Part shown: positions 7,354 to 13,675 of the stretch, piece after piece
Layout: each line of letters opens with the position of its first letter
Numbering within the stretch: the first letter of the stretch is position 1
Assembly (NCBI GenBank): GCA_964409985.1
Contig: CAYPEZ010000014.1
Coordinates: 1 to 19,682, forward strand
Reading direction: 5' to 3'
DNA from: CAYPEZ01 sp964409985
Lineage (GTDB): Bacteria > Patescibacteriota > Minisyncoccia > Phycocordibacterales > UBA6899
Length of the DNA stretch: 19,682 nucleotides
The notes under the pieces: model-generated
Told to the model about the DNA's origin: nothing
Databases searched by the model: none
Seen by the model: only the letters and a program-made list of their open reading frames with translations
Made by a program: the position numbers and the translations under genes

Positions 7354-8613
7354 ATGATGATCTATCCAACATGGAAAGAAACGATGCGTATTCCCGAGTC
7401 TGCCCTTCGGGAGCTCTCACTCCGGCTAGGAGAGAAACGACGTGATATCGTCCAGAGAAAAGCTCGCGCAGACAGTATTCATCATCAATACGCTCCACTC
7501 CTCCTTCCGTTTCAAAAGACGATTCGTGATATGGCAGAACGTCTTGTCGATGTTGTTGGAGAGCCACAACTCCTTATCCTCATCGGGATTGGAGGGTCAT
7601 CACTGGGGACAGAAGCCATCGTTGACGCACTCGGACTCCGGCGCCGAGTGATGGTGTTTGATACTCTTGTCCCCGAACGGCTAACGCTTCTTGAAGAGCG
7701 CCTGGTCGAAGAGCGCCTTGAGCGTGGAGATATCCTTGTTGTCACGATCTCTAAATCCGGAGAAACAACTGAGACCGATGCGAACACCACGGCCGTTTTG
7801 ACGATCCTTGAAGCAAAATATGGAGATATTCGTGATCGTGTTATTGCGATCTCAGGGGAAGGAACACCCCTTGATGCGCGTGCGAGAGAAAATGGTTGGA
7901 AATTCTTTGGGATACCAAAAGCGGTTGGGGGTCGGTACAGTGTGTTTAGTGCCGTTGGACTCATTCCTCTCAGACTCTTGGGGGTTGATATCGACGCATT
8001 GCTCCAAGGTGCTCAAGAATATCTTGAGGGAGCGTGGAGATCGCCGATATTTTCGGACCCTGGTTCAGTGCTGGCAGCACTGACATACGTGATGCACGAA
8101 AAGGGTGTCCACAGAGAGATTGATTTTTATTTTGACCCTCGCCTTGAGACCCTTGGAAAGTGGCAACGGCAACTCATCGCTGAATCAACAGGAAAACGCT
8201 TGGGATCAAAGCGAGTGGGGGTTTTGCCTGAAGTCGCTCTGGGATCTACAGATCTCCACTCCATTGAGCAGTATGTCATAGATGGTCCACGAGATCTGTT
8301 CTTGGTCATTCATAGTGTCACGTTGCGCAGGGATGTCGCACCATCGGTCTACCACGGCAAAACATTAGCAGAACTTCGCGAGATTGTTGTTCGTGGTCTA
8401 CAGATGTCTTATCGCGATGCAGGAGTTCTACATTGCCACCTTGCTTTTGGTGAAGTGAACGAAAAAACCCTTGGTGCATTCATGGCCATGCGTATGGAAT
8501 CAACCATCCTTCTCGCACATCTGCTGTCTGTCGATCCATTTGATCAACCAGGTGTGGAGTCTTACAAAACACACACACGAGCGCTCCTCGGAAAGAAGCG
8601 CGAAGAAGTCTAA
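7354..8613 (+). CDS. pgi: Glucose-6-phosphate isomerase
   Basis: Interconverts glucose-6-phosphate and fructose-6-phosphate in glycolysis. SIS-domain signatures are intact: LILIGIGGSSLGTEAIVDAL, VVTISKSGETTETDAN and GGRYSVFSAVGL. Catalytic residues of the family are in place: E277 in IAESTGKR, H302 and E305 in STDLHSIEQYV, and K405 in GVESYKTHTRALLG. At 419 residues it is a short form, near the size of Bacillus-type Pgi rather than the ~550-residue enteric enzyme. It sits between a glucan hydrolase and a glucokinase, so it forwards glucose from stored glucan into glycolysis or returns hexose phosphate for storage. Confidence 0.95.
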   Translation: MMIYPTWKETMRIPESALRELSLRLGEKRRDIVQRKARADSIHHQYAPLLLPFQKTIRDMAERLVDVVGEPQLLILIGIGGSSLGTEAIVDALGLRRRVMVFDTLVPERLTLLEERLVEERLERGDILVVTISKSGETTETDANTTAVLTILEAKYGDIRDRVIAISGEGTPLDARARENGWKFFGIPKAVGGRYSVFSAVGLIPLRLLGVDIDALLQGAQEYLEGAWRSPIFSDPGSVLAALTYVMHEKGVHREIDFYFDPRLETLGKWQRQLIAESTGKRLGSKRVGVLPEVALGSTDLHSIEQYVIDGPRDLFLVIHSVTLRRDVAPSVYHGKTLAELREIVVRGLQMSYRDAGVLHCHLAFGEVNEKTLGAFMAMRMESTILLAHLLSVDPFDQPGVESYKTHTRALLGKKREEV

Positions 8614-8624
8614 TACAAGCATCT

Positions 8625-9476
8625 ATGTATATTGTTTTTGATATTGGTGGAACAAAAATGCGTATTGCGAGAAGTGATGATGCGCAAAATTTTGCGGAAC
8701 CCGTTATTCTCGATACGTCAAAAGATTTTGATCTTGGCATGGATGCCTTCGCAAAAGCATTCGAGACTCTCTCAAGAGGTGAAACTCCGCTTGGTGTCGC
8801 GGGCGGTATTGCAGGTCCCCTCAATAAAGAAAAATCTATGCTCGTCGGGGCTCCAAATCTTCCTGGGTGGATTGGAAAACCTCTCAAAGCTCGTTTATCT
8901 GAGATTGCGAAGTGCGCAGTCTCAATCGAAAACGACACAGCGATGGTTGGTCTCGGGGAAGCGCATGTGGGAGCAGGGAAGGATGCGCCGATTGTTGCAT
9001 ATATCACGATTTCTACGGGTGTGGGTGGTGTGCGTCTTGTAAATGGTCGTATCGATGTTTCCGCATATGGATTCGAACCAGGGCACCAAATCATCGATGC
9101 GGGAGGAAAACTCAGAGAGACGTCGGTTGGGGGGCAAGGAATCGATTTTGAAGGAATGGTCTCTGGAACGTCGCTGACACTACGGTATGGGAAAAAACCC
9201 TATGAACTGACTGATGATGCATTTTGGGATGAGATGGCGCGCGTTGCCGCATACGGGATCAACAACACAATTGTTCACTGGTCGCCACACGTTGTTGTCC
9301 TTGGGGGATCTATGATGAAAAAGATTGGAATCAAAGCAGAACGCGTCGCAGAATATCTGCGTGGGATCTTGCATGTATTTCCAGAGCATCCTCGCTTGGT
9401 GCATTCTGAACTTGGCGATCTCGGTGGCCTTCATGGATCACTCGCATATCTTCGTGGGCTCTCAAAAGGGGGATAA
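8625..9476 (+). CDS. ROK-family sugar kinase, probable glucokinase
   Basis: Predicted to phosphorylate glucose with ATP. The N-terminal phosphate-binding motif is FDIGGTKMRIA. The adenosine-side motifs are VAGGIAGPL and TISTGVGGVRLVNG, and the catalytic Asp is D104 in SIENDTAMVGLGEA. EPGHQIID matches the ROK E-x-GH signature. The usual zinc-binding CxCGxxGCxE motif after it is absent: the region reads AGGKLRETSVGGQG without any cysteine. At 283 residues it is on the short side for the family. Its place after GH15 and pgi makes glucose the likely substrate. The ATG follows the pgi stop by 11 bases, with no Shine-Dalgarno site. Confidence 0.88.
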   Translation: MYIVFDIGGTKMRIARSDDAQNFAEPVILDTSKDFDLGMDAFAKAFETLSRGETPLGVAGGIAGPLNKEKSMLVGAPNLPGWIGKPLKARLSEIAKCAVSIENDTAMVGLGEAHVGAGKDAPIVAYITISTGVGGVRLVNGRIDVSAYGFEPGHQIIDAGGKLRETSVGGQGIDFEGMVSGTSLTLRYGKKPYELTDDAFWDEMARVAAYGINNTIVHWSPHVVVLGGSMMKKIGIKAERVAEYLRGILHVFPEHPRLVHSELGDLGGLHGSLAYLRGLSKGG

Positions 9477-9491
9477 CTCTTCTCCTTCCTC

Positions 9492-9519
9492 TTTTCATTT
9501 TGTGTGTAGGTTGTAAACT
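9492..9519 (+). promoter_or_regulatory. Promoter of the 135-residue hypothetical gene
   Basis: TTTTCA (9492-9497) and TAAACT (9514-9519, preceded by TG at 9512-9513 in part) are 16 bases apart. Transcription would start near 9527, leaving a leader that carries the GGAGGGAAGG ribosome binding site. Confidence 0.4.
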
Positions 9520-9561
9520 TTCTTCCAGTCTTTTGTTCTTCTTAGGTGTGGAGGGAAGGTT

Positions 9562-9969
9562 ATGAACATGCCAAGACGTCGTGCGTTGCACCGTGAAGTA
9601 GAAGAACCCCCAGGGAATGCAGAAATTGTCGAAGGGAATGTGCAAGGCGAAGACAGTGATCAGATTCTTGCTCGAGAGTATGTCTTCCGAGTGATCCTTG
9701 GGAGAGGACAGCGTCGCTCTATTAGAACCGTCGATGCAGATTCACAACTCAAGCGAGTGGCATTGAGCATTGTGACGGCCCAGATCGAGCAACATCAACG
9801 CCACCCTGAATATCTGAACCTTGTGCGTTCAGATGATCGTCGCTGTGTGCGAGAGTATGTACACTTTCTTCGCATGACTGATGACTGCCTCAAAAGGCTC
9901 AAGAGTAGGGAAGGAGAGCGTACTCGCGAAGACTTCGCACGAAGTCTTGGATACGGCGATGGGGTTTAG
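9562..9969 (+). CDS. Small basic soluble protein, function unknown
   Basis: Not recognised. The 135 residues have no membrane segment or signal peptide. The first 40 are polar and probably flexible (MNMPRRRALHREVEEPPG). From about residue 45 the chain looks alpha-helical with many Arg, Asp and Glu (DRRCVREYVHFLRMTDDCLKRL). The start is well supported by GGAGGGAAGG directly upstream, the best Shine-Dalgarno site on the plus strand so far. A G+C-rich terminator follows the stop. It opens a group of four small orphan genes with similar size and helical character, so it may work with them. Confidence 0.75.
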   Translation: MNMPRRRALHREVEEPPGNAEIVEGNVQGEDSDQILAREYVFRVILGRGQRRSIRTVDADSQLKRVALSIVTAQIEQHQRHPEYLNLVRSDDRRCVREYVHFLRMTDDCLKRLKSREGERTREDFARSLGYGDGV

Positions 9970-9993
9970 TATTTAGTTGTTCATACTCATATT

Positions 9994-10036
9994 GCCGCGG
10001 AGCCTCAATGCTTCGCGGCCTTTTCTTTTTTCTTAT
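9994..10036 (+). terminator. Rho-independent terminator
   Basis: GCCGCGGAGC (9994-10003) pairs with GCTTCGCGGC (10010-10019) with one G-U, loop CTCAAT, followed by a T-rich tract CTTTTCTTTTTTCTT. An ATG at 10008 lies in the loop and is not a credible start. Confidence 0.88.
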
Positions 10037-10079
10037 TCATGATAGGAATATTGTTGGATTCATTAGGGAGATCATTGAC

Positions 10080-10424
10080 ATGTTGCGCGTACTGCACTCG
10101 CATGGCTACATCATTCCCGCGAGACTTTCGCGTTCGGACCTGATGGCAATTGCTGATACTCAGGTCAAACAATTCTTCTCGGCAAGTGAACAAGAAAAAA
10201 TCCGGGTGGTCTTGGGAAGCTGGCGTCTTCAGTGCTTCCTTGAATTTTACTGGGGAGAGTACAAACATTCTGCTGTCCTTCCGCTCATTACTGCAGTCGA
10301 GCTTAGTGAACACGAGCGGGAATGTCTGCGTAAAACACTCGAATACCTTCGGACTATACGCATTTTTGTCCACAAGACATACCTAGAAGTCCGAAAGTTC
10401 CCAAGCAGTTTGTCACTGCAGTGA
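10080..10424 (+). CDS. Small helical protein, function unknown (first of a possible paralogue pair)
   Basis: Not recognised. The frame is open from 10008, but that ATG is inside a terminator hairpin. ATG 10080 has AGGGAG about 9 bases upstream and gives 114 residues starting MLRVLHSHGY. No membrane segment; the chain appears alpha-helical, ending with LSEHERECLRKTLEYLRT and KTYLEVRKF. Its stop TGA (10422-10424) is 14 bases before the ATG of the next gene, so the two are probably translated from one mRNA. The central and C-terminal parts can be aligned with that neighbour (EQ, VV, PL/PR, S-x-x-E, LR, LEV in the same order), which suggests an old tandem duplication. Confidence 0.68.
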   Translation: MLRVLHSHGYIIPARLSRSDLMAIADTQVKQFFSASEQEKIRVVLGSWRLQCFLEFYWGEYKHSAVLPLITAVELSEHERECLRKTLEYLRTIRIFVHKTYLEVRKFPSSLSLQ

Positions 10425-10438
10425 TCGAGGGTGCCCAC

Positions 10439-10771
10439 ATGGGAACAGTTGTTGCGCTCAGACGAACGCATAGTGAGATTTATCACACAGCACGCAAGAC
10501 CGCGTGGATGAGTCTAACGAAGAGAGAACAACAGTGTGTGCTTGTCGTCGAAAAAGACCCTGCACTCAGAGCGCTATTCAATGCGCTCCAAATGGATTAT
10601 AGAATGCATAAAATATTTGTTGTTCCAAGAGGATATAGTCCATTTGAAGAACAGGCGCTCCGCGTGATGCATCGTTTTACCGATGAGGTTACGTACCTCA
10701 TGGCAAACCTTCTTGAGGTGAAAGACCTTGTTGACGACTACAACTTCGGTGATCACCGATTGCCCGCCTAA
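10439..10771 (+). CDS. Small helical protein, function unknown (second of a possible paralogue pair)
   Basis: Not recognised. A GTG at 10421 overlaps the upstream stop codon, but ATG 10439 has GAGGGTG at good spacing and is preferred, giving 110 residues (MGTVVALRRTHSEIYH). Predicted soluble and mainly alpha-helical: LTKREQQCVLVVEKDPALR, then a possible strand KIFVVPRG, then SPFEEQALRVMHRFTDEV and NLLEVKDLV. It resembles its upstream neighbour in the order of conserved positions. The stop codon TAA (10769-10771) lies inside the loop of the terminator that ends this transcript, an extreme of compactness. Confidence 0.7.
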   Translation: MGTVVALRRTHSEIYHTARKTAWMSLTKREQQCVLVVEKDPALRALFNALQMDYRMHKIFVVPRGYSPFEEQALRVMHRFTDEVTYLMANLLEVKDLVDDYNFGDHRLPA

Positions 10772-10788
10772 CAGCGGGCTTTTCTTTT
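10762..10788 (+). terminator. Rho-independent terminator overlapping the stop codon
   Basis: GCCCGC (10762-10767) pairs with GCGGGC (10774-10779) around CTAACA, which contains the stop codon of the preceding gene. TTTTCTTTT (10780-10788) follows and runs into the next -35 box. Confidence 0.88.
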
Positions 10789-10814
10789 GACAAGACACAC
10801 GAGATAGGTATGCT
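10787..10814 (+). promoter_or_regulatory. Strong sigma70-type promoter of the acidic protein gene
   Basis: A consensus TTGACA (10787-10792) and TATGCT (10809-10814) are 16 bases apart. The first two bases of the -35 are the last Ts of the upstream terminator. Predicted transcription start near 10821 leaves a leader of about 28 bases with GGAGAG before the ATG. Confidence 0.72.
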
Positions 10815-10849
10815 CAATAGAGAAGCACCCTTTCCACGGAGAGTATTTC

Positions 10850-11284
10850 ATGAACAACGTCGTGTCTCTTGAATCTCGGTGGAAGAAACTCGTCGATGAT
10901 TCAGGTATCCAACTCGGAGATGTCCTTGGCGGGACTTTGGTCCGGATCCATGAAGGCGAGAACTTTTGTTACTCGCTCTCATTGTGCGCGACCGACGCTG
11001 AGTCGCTTCGTATTGCCATTCTCATCGATTCACCCGACGCAGTCATGGACCTTGAGTACGTTGAGGCGGACAATGAAGACGACGATGACGATGAGGACGG
11101 CTTCGTCCACATCTTCTTCCGTATGAAGCGAACCATCGAGTGTCACATCATCGAGACGTACGCAGAGGCAAATGTCATCATCTGTATACTCTACATTGAT
11201 GGATATCCTGATGAGGCAGATTATCTCGACAAAGAGCTCCCATGCATCTGCGAGTGGAGAAACGGGGAACTTACGAGAATGTGA
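10850..11284 (+). CDS. Acidic soluble protein, function unknown
   Basis: Not recognised. The 144 residues have no signal peptide or membrane segment. The order of predicted elements is an N-terminal helix (VSLESRWKKLVDD), strands around ESLRIAILID and FVHIFFRMK, then ECHIIETYAEANVIICILYI. Between residues about 72 and 84 is a very acidic linker (EADNEDDDDDEDG). The overall charge is strongly negative. GGAGAG lies 8-9 bases before the ATG. The consensus-like promoter and UUCG-capped terminator around this single gene suggest it is transcribed alone and fairly strongly. The acidic surface could mimic nucleic acid or bind a basic partner, but this is speculation. Confidence 0.75.
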   Translation: MNNVVSLESRWKKLVDDSGIQLGDVLGGTLVRIHEGENFCYSLSLCATDAESLRIAILIDSPDAVMDLEYVEADNEDDDDDEDGFVHIFFRMKRTIECHIIETYAEANVIICILYIDGYPDEADYLDKELPCICEWRNGELTRM

Positions 11285-11295
11285 ATCACCTAAAA

Positions 11296-11325
11296 AAACG
11301 GAGGCTTCGGCCTCCGTTTCTCTTT
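11296..11325 (+). terminator. Rho-independent terminator with UUCG tetraloop
   Basis: AAACGGAGGC (11296-11305) and GCCTCCGTTT (11310-11319) pair perfectly around TTCG, the very stable C(UUCG)G cap. A T-rich tract follows and merges into the tgt -35 box. Confidence 0.92.
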
Positions 11326-11352
11326 GTCCGATTTACTAGGAAGTTGTAGGAT
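11324..11352 (+). promoter_or_regulatory. Promoter of tgt
   Basis: TTGTCC (11324-11329) and TAGGAT (11347-11352) are separated by 17 bases. Transcription would begin near 11359, about 6 bases before the ATG, so the mRNA is nearly leaderless. GGGGA upstream of the ATG would be mostly outside it. Confidence 0.6.
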
Positions 11353-11364
11353 ACGGGGAATCAT

Positions 11365-12564
11365 ATGACCGACCGATTCAGCTATGAGATCGTGAAGAAA
11401 GGCCCGACCCCGCTCGCCCGCGCAGGCGTCATCCACACGCCCCATGGGGGCATACAGACTCCGGCATTCCTCGTCGTCGGGACCCAGGCGACCGTCAAGG
11501 GCGTCTCCATGCCCGAGCTTGCCCCCATCCGCCCCGAGGGACTCCTCGCGAACGCTTACCACCTGTACCTGGACCCAGGGCATGAGCTCGTCGCAAAGGC
11601 CGGGGGAGTCGCCAAGTACATGGGATGGAATGGCCCCACCATGACCGACTCGGGAGGCTTCCAAGTCTTCTCCCTCGGCTCGGCTTTCGGGAACTCGGTC
11701 TCGAAGATCGCGAAGGCTGGAGCTCCGGTCGCGGAGATAAAGAATGCGGGCGCATTCGTGAAGATCGACGAAGAAGGCGTGGACTTCACCTCGCATCGTG
11801 ACGGGTCCAAGCACCGCTTCACTCCCGAGCGATCGATGGAGATCCAGCGAGCCATCGGCGCGGACATCATCGTCGCTTTCGACGAGTGCACCTCGCCCAC
11901 TGAAAAGGAGGAATATCAGAAAGCCGCGATGGACCGAACCCACCGCTGGGCGAAGCGCTGTGTCGAAGCGCATGCAAAGGGCGGAACAAAAGGCAAGCAA
12001 GCACTCTACGGCGTCGTCCAAGGCGGGCAGTACAAGCACCTGCGCGAAGAGAGCGCACGCACGCTCGGCGCCATGGACTTCGAGGGCTATGCCATCGGAG
12101 GCTCATTCACCAAAGAAGACATCGCCACTGCGGTGGGCTGGGTCGATGCGATCCTCCCCGAGGACAAGCCTCGCCACCTTCTTGGCATCGGCGAGCCCGA
12201 AGACATCTTTCTCGGAGTGGAGCAGGGGATCGACACCTTTGACTGCGTCATCCCGACCCGCATGGGGCGCCATGGTCAGGTGTTCACCAAGACAGGGAAG
12301 AAGAATCTCAACAACTCGAAGTTCCGCGAACTTCTCGAGCCGATCGAGAAGGATTGTGGGTGCTATACCTGCTCGTTCGCGACGACGGCGTATCTGTCGC
12401 ATCTTTTCCGCACGGGGGAGTCTTTAGCAGGCACGCTGGCCTCCATCCACAATATTCACTTTTTGGTGTCGCTTGTGCGGAATATCCGCACCGCGCTTTT
12501 GAACGATACCTTTGTAGAGTATAAAAAAGACTTTTTACGTGTGTACCTGGGTTCGGACCAATGA
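11365..12564 (+). CDS. tgt: tRNA-guanine transglycosylase
   Basis: Exchanges G34 in the anticodon of GUN tRNAs (Asp, Asn, His, Tyr) for preQ1 or a related base, a step in queuosine formation. TIM-barrel motifs are intact: MTDSGGFQVFSLG with D95, FDECTSPTEKEEYQ, YGVVQGGQYKHLREES, GYAIGGSFTKED and the nucleophile D293 in FDCVIPTRMGRHGQVF. The zinc site is C331, C333, C336 and H362, with the same Cys-to-His spacing as Zymomonas Tgt. Compared with the usual NARNG, the active-site loop reads MGRHG, and about 20 extra residues follow FSLG (KAGAPVAEIKNAGAF). Codons are G+C-rich and C-ending until about 12420, after which the last ~48 codons turn T/A-rich. No other queuosine gene is in the window, so the base is probably salvaged. 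Confidence 0.94.
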   Translation: MTDRFSYEIVKKGPTPLARAGVIHTPHGGIQTPAFLVVGTQATVKGVSMPELAPIRPEGLLANAYHLYLDPGHELVAKAGGVAKYMGWNGPTMTDSGGFQVFSLGSAFGNSVSKIAKAGAPVAEIKNAGAFVKIDEEGVDFTSHRDGSKHRFTPERSMEIQRAIGADIIVAFDECTSPTEKEEYQKAAMDRTHRWAKRCVEAHAKGGTKGKQALYGVVQGGQYKHLREESARTLGAMDFEGYAIGGSFTKEDIATAVGWVDAILPEDKPRHLLGIGEPEDIFLGVEQGIDTFDCVIPTRMGRHGQVFTKTGKKNLNNSKFRELLEPIEKDCGCYTCSFATTAYLSHLFRTGESLAGTLASIHNIHFLVSLVRNIRTALLNDTFVEYKKDFLRVYLGSDQ

Positions 12565-12613
12565 AATAGCCCCGTCTACTTCGTTGTCCTCACCCGAACT
12601 TCGTCACCGTACA

Positions 12614-12703
12614 ATGAGTACGGCTCCAAAGATTCTCAGTGAGGCACGCCTCGTATACGGCGTATTTCATGGGTCCTTTGATTTGTGGTGTTTGGAGGAG
12701 TAG
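12614..12703 (+). other. Possible 29-codon leader ORF or gene remnant
   Basis: ATG at 12614 opens 29 codons ending TAG at 12701, containing VYGVFHGSFDL. The TACAAT at 12610-12615 overlaps its ATG. The ribosome binding site of the next gene (GGAGGAG, 12694-12700) is formed by its last codons, so translation of the two could be coupled. No family was recognised. Confidence 0.25.
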
Positions 12704-12705
12704 GA

Positions 12706-13623
12706 TTGTTTGAAATAGCAATGAACATAGATGATTTCATAAATAAGTTTGCAATAGAACAATTCGGTTTCAGTAAACCCATCAAGTTTTCTGAAGGTTT
12801 TGGCTTCAGTACATCAAAAGAGCGAAATCAAAATGGGTATATTTTTGTTTCTCTTTACAAAATATATGCGGAAAGACAGTCAGTGATAAACAGCGAGCAG
12901 AAACAAATAAGAATTATTGCTGAAGTGAGTTATGGAGAGAAACTTGAAGACGGTACGATTAGACTTGCTCCGACATCTATTCAACGAAAAAATAATTGGC
13001 CTATTGATCTTGTTGCCAGCGAAGAATTCTACTTTGATACAGAAAAAAAGAAATTCTTTTTTCAGTCCAGAGAAATTGAAGGTGCCGAGATTTTAAAAAA
13101 AATTGAACTCCTGCATATACTACCAACAAAAAGAAATCTCCCCGCGTTTATCTTAAAGGTACGTTTATTTTTCTGGAGAACGCTAGTAACAAAATCTCTT
13201 GAGTTTCTCTATTGGTCACTTATCAAAGTCTTGTATGTCATCTCAGGCGTAAAGACAAAGAGAAATATTTGGTTGATTAATGAAAATAGGTACTCACATT
13301 CAGAAAAGAAAGAAGACCAAAAGGAAACTTTTGCTTATGAGACAATTAATATCTTTGGATATGTAGCATCTGCATGGGCAGTCGTGTTCTACTCGTTGAT
13401 CCATCTGGCACTGTATACATACTGGTATTTTTCTCGAGACATTCACTCTTGGGGTTACTTCACAAAAATATTTCAAAATACATTCCTTACAATTATTTAT
13501 GTTATACCAACGCTCGTTTTCTTCGAAAAATTTATCCCGAAGACAATTGAGTCTCTAATTGTGTTTGTTGGTACTAAGTTTAGAGCAACTTCATATAGAC
13601 AAATACCACTAAAAGTCGAGTAA
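12706..13623 (+). CDS. Orphan membrane protein with beta-rich N-terminal domain, function unknown
   Basis: Not recognised. The start is uncertain: GGAGGAG at 12694-12700 fits the TTG at 12706, while ATG 12721 has no ribosome site and the GTG at 12685 precedes it. Residues about 25-140 are soluble and strand-rich (GYIFVSLYKIYAE, KQIRIIAEVSYGE). They are followed by an amphipathic-to-hydrophobic stretch at 148-182 and two clear membrane helices at about 216-242 and 259-276. A basic tail ends the protein. Base use is strikingly A+T-rich: the line 13021-13080 is about 27% G+C, against about 62% for 11641-11700 in tgt, so recent acquisition is likely. A soluble domain joined to two or three helices is a layout used by some membrane effector proteins, but no defence partner is adjacent. 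Confidence 0.7.
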   Translation: MFEIAMNIDDFINKFAIEQFGFSKPIKFSEGFGFSTSKERNQNGYIFVSLYKIYAERQSVINSEQKQIRIIAEVSYGEKLEDGTIRLAPTSIQRKNNWPIDLVASEEFYFDTEKKKFFFQSREIEGAEILKKIELLHILPTKRNLPAFILKVRLFFWRTLVTKSLEFLYWSLIKVLYVISGVKTKRNIWLINENRYSHSEKKEDQKETFAYETINIFGYVASAWAVVFYSLIHLALYTYWYFSRDIHSWGYFTKIFQNTFLTIIYVIPTLVFFEKFIPKTIESLIVFVGTKFRATSYRQIPLKVE

Positions 13624-13660
13624 TCCCACAGTAATTGGTGGCACAATTATTACCTATGCA

Positions 13661-13669
13661 TGCAATAAT
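13661..13669 (+). promoter_or_regulatory. Extended -10 element of the CapA-like gene
   Basis: TGC followed by AATAAT (13664-13669) ends 6 bases before the ATG at 13676, predicting a leaderless mRNA. No -35 at normal spacing is evident. Confidence 0.45.
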
Positions 13670-13675
13670 GAAGCC

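Noticed and set aside
11290..12039. 249-residue minus-strand ORF opposite tgt
   Set aside because: Caused by C-ending codons of tgt removing stops from the opposite strand; it also runs through the UUCG terminator.
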